Assembly (NCBI GenBank): GCA_047626155.1
Contig: JBLHRR010000103.1
Span: forward strand, 1-20,035
Source of the DNA: CALGLS01 sp047626155
Lineage (GTDB): Bacteria > Bacteroidota > Bacteroidia > Chitinophagales > Saprospiraceae
DNA: 20,035 bases
Direction: 5' to 3'
Shown here: positions 1-8,676 of the stretch, in pieces
Position numbering within the stretch: position 1 is the stretch's first letter
Layout of the letters: every line of letters starts with the position of its first letter
The notes under the pieces: generated by a model
What the model saw: the letters and a program-made list of their open reading frames with translations, nothing else
The model's database searches: none
Told to the model about the DNA's origin: nothing
Position numbers and translations under genes: made by a program

Positions 1-376
1 CCCCCCCCTTCATATTTGCTCCTCACTCTGAGTTCAGCTAAGAACTATCCACTTCCTTCAAAATGTTAGTAACTCTTCTCCAAAATCCTCGTTCCATCCC
101 CTTAATAATCCGTAATCTTGATGCCGAAAACTCCCCACAAGCTTAATAGTTGATTCACGAAGAGTCTACTCTAATTGTCTGGTCAGATTCAAGGGCTTTT
201 ATACTTACTGCAATTATCGTAATACTTAGATTTGCTTTAGGTTATACTCTAGACTTTATCCTGCTTGGCAGTTCGACAGGTTCGAAATTGTTTCTTACTG
301 AGAAAATTTAAATAGCAAAAAGTTTAATATTTAATGGCAATTTAAGGAAAGGCCTAAACAGAACCGCTAATCAGGT

Positions 377-401
377 TTTATTTAGACTTCATCTAAATAA
401 A
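377..401. promoter_or_regulatory. Perfect 10-bp inverted repeat upstream of the actA promoter
   Basis: The arms TTTATTTAGA (377-386) and TCTAAATAAA (392-401) are exact reverse complements around a 5-nt loop. There is no T-run suited to a terminator and no upstream gene to terminate. The palindrome ends 19 nt before the candidate -33 box, a plausible place for an activator or repressor dimer. The structure is seen directly; the regulatory role is inference. Confidence 0.4.
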
Positions 402-420
402 CTAATCCGTCATCCATATA

Positions 421-451
421 TTGGTATAAATGATGCCGAATTGTATTTTTG
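421..451 (+). promoter_or_regulatory. Candidate Bacteroidota-type promoter of the act operon
   Basis: TTG at 421-423 is followed after 20 nt by TATTTTTG at 444-451. This fits the Flavobacterium/Bacteroides sigma-A pattern TTG-N17-23-TAnnTTTG. Transcription would start near 458, giving a leader of about 65 nt before the ATG at 524. It is the best such match before actA and sits directly upstream of the first gene of a long co-directional cluster. Confidence 0.5.
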
Positions 452-499
452 CGCTGACAAAATCATGACACTGTTAACATTTTCTTAATTCGTGGAATT

Positions 500-1963
500 G
501 TGGTTTACTCAAAAAAACTTATTATGGTGTATAAAACGCTTATTTCTAGGCTCTTAGCCTTTTTGGTTTTTTCTCTCTTCTCTTTCCAGTTACTGGCAGA
601 GGCTAATTTGGACGAAGGAAAAGCACTTTTCAAAAACAACTGTGCGACTTGTCACAACAAGAATATGAAGGACGATCTTACTGGTCCTGCTCTTGGAGGT
701 GTACAAGAACGATGGGAAGGAAGAGAAGAACTGCTTTATTCTTGGATTCGAAACTCTTCAGTAGTTATCGCTTCTGGCGATTCTTATGCGGTGAGTTTGT
801 ACTCAAAATGGAATAACTCCGTAATGACTGCTTTCCCTAAGCTGACGGATCAGCAACTTGAATCTGTTCTTGGTTATATTGACGGTATGTATAAAGGAAC
901 TTATCCTATTAATACTGGAGTTCCTCCTGTCCCTGGAGGAACTGTTGGTGGAGACACAGAAAAAGGCTCCAACGATACCTTGCTATATGTAACCCTTTTC
1001 CTTATCCTTGGACTACTTGCATTGGTATTAGCGCGAATCATTTCCAACTTGAATCACATGGCTGCGGTCAAAGCAGGGGAAACACCTGCACCGCGTAAAG
1101 GTTTCATGGATATTTTGACAGGATCAGGAGTGGTATCAGTTGCTATCTTCGGTTTGGTAGTAATTGGTGGTTACATGACCATTAATAATGCAACGAACCT
1201 AGGACGTCAGCAAGGATATGCACCGGAGCAACCAATCAAATTCTCTCACGCAACACATGCTGGTTTACAAAAGGTTGATTGTCAGTACTGTCACGACGGT
1301 GCTCGCCGATCTAAGCACTCTGTTATTCCTGCGGTGAATACTTGTATGAATTGCCACAAAGCAATCAAGAAAGGATCAAAGTATGGTACAGCAGAACTTA
1401 CGAAGGTCTTTGCTTCTATCGGATATGACCCGAGCAAAGACGTATATATAGAAGAGACCAAGTACAACGAAATGCCGGAAGACGAAATCGCTAAGATGTA
1501 CAAAGGATGGATTGCTGATAATTTCGTAAAAGACAACGCGGATAAATTCGAAGGAGCGAAGATGAAAGCGAAAGCAGCAGAAGCAGCGGATGAACAGTGG
1601 GCTGAAATCAAATCTTCTTTGACCAACGAAAGTAAAGAGAAGATTCAAGGAGCTATCGAATGGGTACGTATCCACAATTTACCGGATCATGTTTACTTCA
1701 ACCACGCGCAGCACGTAACGGTAGGAAAGATAGAATGTCAGCAATGTCACGGTCCTGTTGAGCAGATGGAAATTATGGCTCAGGATGCGCCACTTTCTAT
1801 GGGCTGGTGTATCAACTGTCACAGAGAAACGGAAGTACAATTTGCGGATAACGAATACTATAACTCTTACGAGAACTACCATAACGAACTGAAGAGCGGC
1901 GAACGTAAATCAGTAACAGTGGAGGATATCGGAGGTTTGGAATGTCAAAAATGTCATTACTAA
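500..1963 (+). CDS. actA: ACIII subunit ActA, hexaheme c-type cytochrome
   Basis: Periplasmic multiheme subunit of Alternative Complex III, passing electrons from menaquinol oxidation toward the terminal oxidase. Six CxxCH heme sites are visible: CATCH (641-655), CQYCH (1280), CMNCH (1343), CQQCH (1736), CINCH (1808) and CQKCH (1943), the last one residue before the stop. The first belongs to an N-terminal monoheme cytochrome c domain after a signal peptide. Two hydrophobic segments follow (about 980-1040 and 1120-1190), then the pentaheme part. The GTG at 500 gives 487 residues; the in-frame ATG at 524 gives a more normal signal peptide and is probably the real start. A charged, probably helical stretch of about 60 residues lies between hemes 3 and 4 (about 1462-1652) and looks like an insertion. 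First gene of the operon. Confidence 0.93.
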   Translation: MVYSKKLIMVYKTLISRLLAFLVFSLFSFQLLAEANLDEGKALFKNNCATCHNKNMKDDLTGPALGGVQERWEGREELLYSWIRNSSVVIASGDSYAVSLYSKWNNSVMTAFPKLTDQQLESVLGYIDGMYKGTYPINTGVPPVPGGTVGGDTEKGSNDTLLYVTLFLILGLLALVLARIISNLNHMAAVKAGETPAPRKGFMDILTGSGVVSVAIFGLVVIGGYMTINNATNLGRQQGYAPEQPIKFSHATHAGLQKVDCQYCHDGARRSKHSVIPAVNTCMNCHKAIKKGSKYGTAELTKVFASIGYDPSKDVYIEETKYNEMPEDEIAKMYKGWIADNFVKDNADKFEGAKMKAKAAEAADEQWAEIKSSLTNESKEKIQGAIEWVRIHNLPDHVYFNHAQHVTVGKIECQQCHGPVEQMEIMAQDAPLSMGWCINCHRETEVQFADNEYYNSYENYHNELKSGERKSVTVEDIGGLECQKCHY

Positions 1964-1975
1964 AAGTCGAGCCCC

Positions 1976-2092
1976 TTCATTTGACAAATGACGTGGTTCG
2001 TCAAAAAGATTTTTCATAAGCGACTGTAGTGCAATGAAAGGAGAGTTGAAAATCTTTTTGACGAACTATAAAACACGGAATTCGTCAAAGAA
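1976..2092. repeat. Intergenic nested palindromic repeat, copy 1 (actA-actB)
   Basis: Outer ends TTTGACAAA (1980-1988) and TTCGTCAAAGAA (2081-2092) are near-inverted. Inside is a perfect 18-bp inverted repeat, 1996-2013 with 2049-2066, around a 35-nt loop. The right end, ACACGGAATTCGTCAAAGAA, recurs in four other gaps of this operon. The copy fills most of the gap and ends 59 nt before actB. It would form a strong RNA hairpin; there is no clear U-tract, so simple termination is unlikely. Confidence 0.8.
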
Positions 2093-2151
2093 TTACTAAA
2101 TCGATTATAACAATACTTTTCTAGCTAGAACTTAATATCATATAAAACACG

Positions 2152-5100
2152 ATGAAGAAAGAAAATCAAAACGTTTGGACCGGGATCGAAGACAAAACAG
2201 GAGATGCAGATCTTTTGGAATCCGGCAAGCAAGAATTCTTCGAACTTCCTTTAGCGGAATCATTAACTGACGAAAAATCACTTGACGCCACTGCCAACCG
2301 AAGAGACTTCCTGAAGTACCTCGGATTTGGATTGGGTGCAGCTACTGTTGCTGCCAGTTGTGACATCCCAGTTAAACGCGCTATTCCTTATGTTACTAAG
2401 CCAGACGAAATTGTGCCAGGTGTAGCTTCTTACTATGCTTCCTCTTTCGTGAATGGTGGTGACTACTGCTCTATTTTGGTGAAAACCAGAGAGGGAAGAC
2501 CCATCAAAATTGAAGGAAACTCTATGTCTCCTATCACCAATGGTGGAACCAGCGCACGTGTTCAAGCTGCGGTTCTTAGTTTATATGATACTAATCGTTT
2601 CCAGTCTGCTGGAAAACTAGTAGAGGGTAACTTTGAAGCAATGGACTGGACAGCTTTAGACGGTGAAGTAATGGCTAAGCTGAACGCAGGCGGACAAATC
2701 AGAATCGTAACCAATACGGTAATGAGTCCTTCTACAAAGCACGTCTTCAAAGCTTTCACAGATAAATTTCCAAACGCTAAAGTTGTTTCTTACGACCCTG
2801 TTTCTAGCTCAGCTATGCTACAGGCTAATGAGGAAAGCTTCGGTTTACGCATGATTCCATCTTACGAATTCGATAAAGCGGATGTAATCGTAAGTTTCAA
2901 CGCGGACTTCCTTGGTACTTGGATTTCTCCAGTTGAATTTGCTGGAAAATACATCAAAGGCCGTAAGATAAAAGATACGAAAAATGCGAAAATGTCTCGC
3001 CACATTCAGGTAGAATCCGGAATGACAATGACAGGCTCAAACGCAGATAACCGTATCATGGTTAAACCTTCTGAACAAGGTGCAGCCGTTGCCGCTTTGC
3101 ACGATGCTGTAGCTGGATTGTTAGGGCAAGGAAAAGCAGGTGGACCAAAAGTAAATTCAAGAGCAGCTGGCCAATTGGCTAAAGTCGCAAAAGAACTGGT
3201 AGCAGCTAAAGGCCGCTCACTGGTTGTTTGTGGTAATAATAACGTAGGAGAACATTTATTGGTGAACCGCATTAATGATATGTTAGGCAACTATGGTAAA
3301 ACACTTGGTTTTGCTCACGCTTCCCTACAAAGAGAAGGTTCTGATCAAGACATTCAGACCTTAATCAAGGACATGGAAAGTGGAAGTGTAGATGCGGTTA
3401 TCGTATATGGCGCTAATCCTGCTTTCGATCTTCCTAACTCTGCGCAGTTTAAAGCTGCTTTCGCGAAAGTAAAAACGAAAGTATCCACAGCGCTTTCTAT
3501 GGATGAAACAACAGCTGCCTGTGACTTCATCGCTCCGGATCACCACTTGTTGGAATCATGGGGAGATGTTCAGCCAAAACGTGGTCACTACAGCATCATC
3601 CAACCAACCATTAGTCCTTTATTCAAAAGCAGACAAACGCAGGAGTCTTTATTGACTTGGGCAGGTGGAGCTGGATTGAATGCAAGTTCTGATGCTGCTT
3701 ATTATGATTACCTAAAAGCATTTTGGAAAGATTACTTGTTCCCACAAAATGGAACATTCGCTTCTTTCCGATCTTTCTGGGACAACGCAATACATGATGG
3801 TGTTGCGACCATTCCTGCTAGCGAATTAGCACCTGTTTGTAGTGTTGATGCTTCTGCCGCTGCTGCTAAATTGGATAGCCCAATGAACGGCGAGATAGAA
3901 ATTTCTTTCTTCGAAACGGTAAATATTGGAGCAGGTCAATACAATAACAATCCTTGGTTACAAGAATTACCAGATCCAGTTACAAGATGTGTATGGGGTA
4001 ATAACCTTAGTGTTCCAATCGAATGGAAAGGTGATTTACAAGAGTTGAAAGATGGAAAAAATACAGAATATACACGATTCAAAAATGTTGGGGTAAATAA
4101 CCAATATGGAGAGTTAGATATGCTTGACCTAGAGGTAAATGGTTCTACTAAAAATGTAGGTGCGATTCCTCAGTTCGGACAAATGCCTGGTACCGTTGCT
4201 ATGGCTTTGGGTTACGGAAGAGAAAATGCAGGTAACATTGGACAAGATATAGGAAAGGCTGTAGGTGACAACGTGTATCCTTGGTTGTCTATGGACAAAA
4301 ATGGAAACACTCGTTACCACGCTGTTGCTGCTGTTTCTGATATTACAGGTGCAGGTGAATTAGCTTCTGTTCAATATCACCACACAATGGGAGTAACCAC
4401 CAAAGGTGCTCCTGGTCTTAATGTGGATGAATCAGTTCTAGCTTACCAAGGTTCCTTAACAGATCGTTCTATTGTTTACAACGCACACGTTGATGAAGTA
4501 AAAGATTTCTCCGAAGAACTAGGAGAGAAAAGAGCGCACTTCAAACACCTTAACGACAATACACTTTATCCTTTTGAGGATTATAAAGAAAACGTATACA
4601 GCCAAGGACATCACTGGGGCATGTACATCGACTTAAACTCTTGTGTAGGTTGTGGTGCTTGTGCAGTAGCTTGTATGGCTGAAAATAATGTACCGGTTGT
4701 AGGAAAACACGAAGTATATCGTCATCACGAAATGTTCTGGATGCAGATTGACCGTTACTACTACGGTGATGTAGAAAGTCCAAATTCGATCTACCAACCA
4801 AAGATGTGTCAACACTGTGATAACGCTCCTTGTGAGAACGTTTGTCCAGTAGCTGCAACCAACCACAGTTCTGAAGGTTTGAACCAAATGGCTTATAACC
4901 GTTGTGTTGGAACAAGATACTGTGCAAACAACTGTCCTTACAAAGTTCGTCGTTTTAACTGGTTGGATTATACCACTGCGGATTTATTCCCAGCTAACCA
5001 ACCTAAAGTAAACGGAGAAGAAATTGCATTCGGTGCGGATAACCTGACTCGTATGGTCTTGAACCCAGATGTAACCGTTCGTTCAAGAGGAGTTATCGAA

Positions 5101-5379
5101 AAATGTACCTTCTGTGTACAACGTATTCAGACTGGTAAATTGACTGCGAAAGCAGAAGGTCGTAAGCTAAGAGATACAGATGTGAAAACAGCCTGTCAAA
5201 CCTCTTGCCCTACTGGAGCAATCATCTTCGGAGATCAAAATAACAAAGATGGAGAGTTCAATAAGAACGTTCATTCTCCACTCGTATATAGAATGTTAGA
5301 AGAAGTAAACACACAATCTTCGGTTTACTATACGGCTAAGATTCACAACAGAGATAAGAGTATCGACGAGGTGTCCTAG
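2152..5379 (+). CDS. actB: ACIII subunit ActB, molybdopterin-oxidoreductase-like and iron-sulfur fusion
   Basis: Large periplasmic subunit of ACIII carrying the Fe-S wire, 1075 residues. A Tat-type motif RRDFLK lies at residues 50-55, followed by a hydrophobic stretch ending in AASC (C70), a possible lipidation site. Residues about 75-780 resemble the molybdopterin oxidoreductase fold, which in ACIII is known to lack the Mo cofactor. The C-terminal part has ferredoxin-like cysteine groups: C831/834/837/841, C886/889/894/898, C918/924/928 (CVGTRYC, with the usual second cysteine replaced), and C985/988 with C1015/1019. This pattern fits three 4Fe-4S clusters and one 3Fe-4S, as known for the family. 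It lies between actA and actC with repeat elements on both sides. Confidence 0.95.
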   Translation: MKKENQNVWTGIEDKTGDADLLESGKQEFFELPLAESLTDEKSLDATANRRDFLKYLGFGLGAATVAASCDIPVKRAIPYVTKPDEIVPGVASYYASSFVNGGDYCSILVKTREGRPIKIEGNSMSPITNGGTSARVQAAVLSLYDTNRFQSAGKLVEGNFEAMDWTALDGEVMAKLNAGGQIRIVTNTVMSPSTKHVFKAFTDKFPNAKVVSYDPVSSSAMLQANEESFGLRMIPSYEFDKADVIVSFNADFLGTWISPVEFAGKYIKGRKIKDTKNAKMSRHIQVESGMTMTGSNADNRIMVKPSEQGAAVAALHDAVAGLLGQGKAGGPKVNSRAAGQLAKVAKELVAAKGRSLVVCGNNNVGEHLLVNRINDMLGNYGKTLGFAHASLQREGSDQDIQTLIKDMESGSVDAVIVYGANPAFDLPNSAQFKAAFAKVKTKVSTALSMDETTAACDFIAPDHHLLESWGDVQPKRGHYSIIQPTISPLFKSRQTQESLLTWAGGAGLNASSDAAYYDYLKAFWKDYLFPQNGTFASFRSFWDNAIHDGVATIPASELAPVCSVDASAAAAKLDSPMNGEIEISFFETVNIGAGQYNNNPWLQELPDPVTRCVWGNNLSVPIEWKGDLQELKDGKNTEYTRFKNVGVNNQYGELDMLDLEVNGSTKNVGAIPQFGQMPGTVAMALGYGRENAGNIGQDIGKAVGDNVYPWLSMDKNGNTRYHAVAAVSDITGAGELASVQYHHTMGVTTKGAPGLNVDESVLAYQGSLTDRSIVYNAHVDEVKDFSEELGEKRAHFKHLNDNTLYPFEDYKENVYSQGHHWGMYIDLNSCVGCGACAVACMAENNVPVVGKHEVYRHHEMFWMQIDRYYYGDVESPNSIYQPKMCQHCDNAPCENVCPVAATNHSSEGLNQMAYNRCVGTRYCANNCPYKVRRFNWLDYTTADLFPANQPKVNGEEIAFGADNLTRMVLNPDVTVRSRGVIEKCTFCVQRIQTGKLTAKAEGRKLRDTDVKTACQTSCPTGAIIFGDQNNKDGEFNKNVHSPLVYRMLEEVNTQSSVYYTAKIHNRDKSIDEVS

Positions 5380-5403
5380 TCAGTATCTTTTTTCTAAGAA
5401 GCC

Positions 5404-5510
5404 TTCTTTGACAAACCTAGTGATTCAATATAGGTGCGGGCTGATTTCCCTTTAGGGATTTAAGGGCGCACGAAGGGAATATCAGAATTTCAACGGAATT
5501 TGTCAAAGAA
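5404..5510. repeat. Intergenic nested palindromic repeat, copy 2 (actB-actC)
   Basis: The outer ends TTCTTTGACAAA (5404-5415) and TTTGTCAAAGAA (5499-5510) are a perfect 12-bp inverted repeat. An inner stem pairs CTGATTTCCCTT (5441-5452) with AAGGGAATATCAG (5473-5485), with one bulged base. The outer ends match copies 1 and 4, while the inner stem sequence differs but keeps the same architecture. It ends 64 nt before actC. Confidence 0.8.
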
Positions 5511-5574
5511 CCATAAAATAATAAAACGGAAATCGGCTTAACGCCGAACCAGCACAAACAAAATAGAATTTCTT

Positions 5575-6993
5575 ATGAGTGCAGTTGTTAGTAAAATAAG
5601 AAACCCCTTAATAACGGGTAACAAAACGTACCACCAAATCACAGAGGATTTGTGTGCACCTACGGAGCGTACGCCAAGTGCATCCTGGGTCATTGCCTTT
5701 ATGATTTCGATAGCTTTTCTATCATTAGGGGTATTTTGTATCGCATGGACCATTTGGTTTGGTATCGGTACCTGGAACCTGAACAGAACTGTTGGATGGG
5801 GATGGGACATTACCAACTTCGTATGGTGGATTGGAATCGGACACGCCGGTACCTTGATTTCTGCGATTCTCTTACTCTTCCGTCAGAAATGGCGTACAGG
5901 AGTAAACAGAGCAGCGGAAGCGATGACCATCTTCGCGGTATTATGTGCAGCTCTTTTTCCAGGAATTCACGTAGGACGAGCATGGGTTGTATTTTACTTC
6001 TTCCCATACCCGAATACAAGAGGGCCATTATGGGTGAACTTTAACTCACCTCTTCTTTGGGATCTTTTTGCGATCTCTACTTACTTCACCGTTTCCTTGT
6101 TGTTCTGGTACACAGGTTTGGTACCGGATTTCGCAACAGTAAGAGACCGTGCTACTGGTATCCGTAAAAAGATTTACAACTTCCTTTCTTTTGGATGGAC
6201 TGGATCTGCGAAGCACTGGCAAAGATGGGAATACCTTTCATTGGTATTGGCAGGTATTGCAACACCATTGGTACTTTCTGTACACACAATTGTAAGTTTT
6301 GATTTCGCCACTTCTGTAATTCCAGGATGGCATACGACTATCTTCCCTCCGTACTTCGTTGCGGGAGCGATCTTCTCTGGTTTTGCAATGGTATTAACCT
6401 TGATGATTATGACTCGTAAGCTTTTGGGCTTAGAGGATTATATCACAGTAGAACACGTTGAATCTATGAACAAGGTAATCTTGTTGACAGGATCAATCGT
6501 AGGGGTCGCTTATTTGACTGAGCTATTTATCGCTTGGTACTCTGGATATGTATACGAGCAATTTGCTTTCTATAACAGAGCATTAGGCCCCTATTGGTGG
6601 TCTTACTTCGGTATGATGTTTTGTAACGTAGTTTCTCCTCAGTTTTTCTGGAATAGAAATTTGAGAAGAAATATCACTTTCACATTCTTCATGTCGATTT
6701 TTATCAATATCGGAATGTGGTTTGAGCGTTTCGTAATTATTGCAACAACACTTGCACGTGATTACTTGCCATCAAACTGGAGTTACTACTCTCCTTCATG
6801 GGTAGAGATTGGAATCTACTTAGGAACACTAGGTATCTTCTTTACGCTTTACTTAATCTTCGTAAGAGTAGCACCAGTGGTTGCGATTGCAGAGATCAAG
6901 TCTATCTTGAAAACAGGTGGAGACCAGTATGTAGGCGCAAATGCAACAGAACATGCACACGGTCATAGCGAAGCAGAAGTAGAACAAAATTAA
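5575..6993 (+). CDS. actC: ACIII subunit ActC, NrfD/PsrC-like membrane protein
   Basis: Integral membrane subunit of ACIII, 472 residues with about ten hydrophobic segments, of the NrfD/PsrC family. In characterised ACIII this subunit holds the quinol oxidation site next to the Fe-S protein ActB. The sequence begins with a polar N-terminal region (NPLITGNKTYHQITEDLC), a phylum-typical ActC feature. It ends in a short histidine-containing tail (EHAHGHSE, 6949-6972). The ATG at 5575 is the first good start after the upstream repeat. actD follows after 78 nt. Confidence 0.94.
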   Translation: MSAVVSKIRNPLITGNKTYHQITEDLCAPTERTPSASWVIAFMISIAFLSLGVFCIAWTIWFGIGTWNLNRTVGWGWDITNFVWWIGIGHAGTLISAILLLFRQKWRTGVNRAAEAMTIFAVLCAALFPGIHVGRAWVVFYFFPYPNTRGPLWVNFNSPLLWDLFAISTYFTVSLLFWYTGLVPDFATVRDRATGIRKKIYNFLSFGWTGSAKHWQRWEYLSLVLAGIATPLVLSVHTIVSFDFATSVIPGWHTTIFPPYFVAGAIFSGFAMVLTLMIMTRKLLGLEDYITVEHVESMNKVILLTGSIVGVAYLTELFIAWYSGYVYEQFAFYNRALGPYWWSYFGMMFCNVVSPQFFWNRNLRRNITFTFFMSIFINIGMWFERFVIIATTLARDYLPSNWSYYSPSWVEIGIYLGTLGIFFTLYLIFVRVAPVVAIAEIKSILKTGGDQYVGANATEHAHGHSEAEVEQN

Positions 6994-7071
6994 GACTCCG
7001 GTTTAATACGCAATAAAAGTCAAGGTACATTAATATGCCTGGCACCAAAAGAATAAATTAAATTTTCAGAA

Positions 7072-7602
7072 ATGAAACAAGATCATAAAGAAGTGTTTTT
7101 TGGTTTGTATGACGATGAGACGGACTTGTTGGATGCGGTAAGACAAGCTAACAAAGATCATCTGGATATCATGGATGTTTTTACTCCATTTCCAGTTCAC
7201 GGTCTCGATCCATTATTAGGATTAGCAGAATCTCGTATTCACCAGGCAGGTTTCGTCTTCGGTGCATTGGGAACCTTAACATCCTTTGGGTTCATGACCT
7301 GGGTATTCACTCGTGACTGGCCGATCATTTTTGGTGGTAAACCATATTGGTCTGTTCCTTCTTTCATTCCGATCACTTTTGAGTTGACCGTATTATTCTC
7401 AGCTATCGGTATGGTGGTTACTTTCTATACCGTATGTGGATTGGCACCAGGTGTAGTGAACCCAATATTGGATGATAGAATCACGGATGATAAATTCTGT
7501 ATTGCTTTCAATACCAATGGTTATACTGCAGAGCAGCTTGGAAAGTTGAAAGGCTTTTTTCAGCAGACAGGAGCTTCCGAAACTAATACGAAATTGATTT
7601 AG
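7072..7602 (+). CDS. actD: ACIII subunit ActD (DUF3341 family)
   Basis: Small membrane subunit of ACIII, 176 residues, DUF3341 family. A soluble N-terminal part (residues 1-55, including FGLYDDETDLLDAVRQ and YTPFP-like MDVFTPFPVHGLD) precedes two transmembrane segments at about residues 60-80 and 98-122. The C-terminal part is cytoplasmic and short. In characterised ACIII, ActD is a structural subunit without cofactors. It sits between actC and actE as expected. Confidence 0.93.
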   Translation: MKQDHKEVFFGLYDDETDLLDAVRQANKDHLDIMDVFTPFPVHGLDPLLGLAESRIHQAGFVFGALGTLTSFGFMTWVFTRDWPIIFGGKPYWSVPSFIPITFELTVLFSAIGMVVTFYTVCGLAPGVVNPILDDRITDDKFCIAFNTNGYTAEQLGKLKGFFQQTGASETNTKLI

Positions 7603-7620
7603 TAACAATGAAAAATTAGC

Positions 7621-7656
7621 TTGACAATTTCAGAATTTTGTCAAATTATTTTTTGT
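7621..7656 (+). repeat. Short TTGACAA hairpin in the actD-actE gap
   Basis: TTGACAA (7621-7627) and TTGTCAA (7638-7644) pair around a 10-nt loop and are followed by a T-rich tract (ATTATTTTTT). It shares the TTGACAA end with the longer palindromes elsewhere in the operon, so it may be a minimal relative. The T-rich tail also allows a weak attenuator. Both readings are inference. Confidence 0.45.
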
Positions 7657-7697
7657 GTAATACATAAGAGATCGCAAAAGCAAATCAAATTAAAGAA

Positions 7698-8597
7698 ATG
7701 ATGAGTACATCAAAATTTATATTTTCGCTCTTACTTTTTGCCGTGGTATTTACTTCTTGTAATTCCCCGAAAGGCGATACGCCGGGTAGTGAGTTTATGC
7801 CCGATATGGGCCACTCGGTAGCTTATGAAGCAAACGTTTATACCGATTACGATTTCAATGTTTGGGACAACTCAGTCGTAGACAGAAAGACATTGGCTAC
7901 CCCAGGGCTTCCGGTAGATGGAACTATCCCGCGTGGGTTTGCAGGTGGAATCAACAAAGAAGCAATGAACCATTTAAATGGATCATCTACAACTAACGCC
8001 ATTTCTGTTCCGGTAAACGGTTCAGTACCTTATTACTATGAAGACAATGAGCAAGAACGTGCACGTGCTGTTGCAGAAGTATTAAGTAACCCTTTCCCAA
8101 TCACAGAAGCTGGTTTGGCAAAAGGAAAAATGTTGTATGACATCCAGTGTGGTATTTGCCATGGAAAAAAAGGAGATGGCAACGGATGGTTGGTTGACGA
8201 AGCAAACTTAAATGCGAAGTACCCCGCTGCTCCTGCGAATTTCTTACAAGATACTTTTTACAATTCTACCAATGGCCGTTTTTACCACGCTATAATCTAT
8301 GGTAAAAATGTAATGGGAGGATATGCAGACAAATCTTCTTACGAAGAACGATGGAATATCATTCACTACATTCACAGCTTAATGGCTAAAGAAAAGGAAT
8401 TTGAATATTCTGAAACGGGTAATACCATGACGAATAATAAATACGACCAACCAGGTGCTATGGTCAAGCAAGTAGCAGAACAGATTTCGCACGATGCTGA
8501 TGGACACGGACATGGGGGAGAAGGTGGAGATGCTGGCCACGGCCATGAAGAAGGTGGAGACCACAGCGGTCACGATCACGATGGTGATCACCACTAG
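7698..8597 (+). CDS. actE: ACIII subunit ActE, monoheme cytochrome c lipoprotein with His-rich tail
   Basis: Periplasmic cytochrome c subunit of ACIII, 299 residues. The N-terminal hydrophobic stretch ends in FTSC (C20), a good lipobox, so the mature protein should be lipid-anchored. The single heme site is CGICH at residues 151-155, and a distal methionine candidate lies in NVMGGYAD. The C-terminal 35 residues (8490-8594) are built of His, Gly, Asp and Glu, with ten histidines. Two ATG codons in tandem at 7698 and 7701 leave the exact start open by one codon. The protein is expected to sit near ActA and to help deliver electrons to the CuA domain of CoxII. Confidence 0.93.
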   Translation: MMSTSKFIFSLLLFAVVFTSCNSPKGDTPGSEFMPDMGHSVAYEANVYTDYDFNVWDNSVVDRKTLATPGLPVDGTIPRGFAGGINKEAMNHLNGSSTTNAISVPVNGSVPYYYEDNEQERARAVAEVLSNPFPITEAGLAKGKMLYDIQCGICHGKKGDGNGWLVDEANLNAKYPAAPANFLQDTFYNSTNGRFYHAIIYGKNVMGGYADKSSYEERWNIIHYIHSLMAKEKEFEYSETGNTMTNNKYDQPGAMVKQVAEQISHDADGHGHGGEGGDAGHGHEEGGDHSGHDHDGDHH

Positions 8598-8676
8598 AAG
8601 GGGCCTGTAAAAAGGACTTGCTCTAAAACAAGACAACAACGTTAAACAATTTTATTCAAACTGAATATAGATAATA

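Larger units (their letters stand above)
1..499. other. Upstream non-coding region of the respiratory operon
   Basis: I see no convincing gene in this AT-rich stretch on either strand. The only short open frames are on the - strand at about 60-170; they are under 40 codons, interrupted, and match nothing I recognise, so they may be decayed remnants. The window opens with eight C bases. The part nearest actA holds a 10-bp palindrome (377-401) and a Bacteroidota-type promoter candidate (421-451), listed separately. Confidence 0.6.

Noticed and set aside
1..13. Poly-C tract at the left edge, which on the - strand follows a good GAGGAG-spacer-ATG start
   Set aside because: Only four codons would lie in the window and they are poly-G; a homopolymer at the edge may be a sequence or assembly end, so no gene can be supported.
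60..175. Short - strand frames of about 34 codons (one reading ESTIKLVGSFRHQDYGLLRG) that might be a decayed gene
   Set aside because: Overlapping alternatives in two frames, stops on both sides, no start codon and no family I can recognise.
268..290. GGTTCGAAAT, similar to a tRNA T-loop
   Set aside because: The flanking bases do not form a T-stem, and no acceptor or anticodon stem is found at the right distance.
1291..1882. Several long - strand frames inside actA
   Set aside because: They are antisense shadows of a gene with six heme motifs and have no recognisable domains.
2049..2066. Copy 1 of the palindromes as a rho-independent terminator between actA and actB
   Set aside because: The 35-nt loop and the absence of a U-tract after the stem argue against it, and actB must be expressed with actA.
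4550..4927. 125-residue - strand frame in the Fe-S part of actB
   Set aside because: Antisense shadow of the cysteine-rich coding sequence; no start context and no family.
5652..6044. 130-residue + strand frame overlapping actC
   Set aside because: Lies in another frame inside a well-supported membrane protein gene; composition is that of a frame-shifted shadow.
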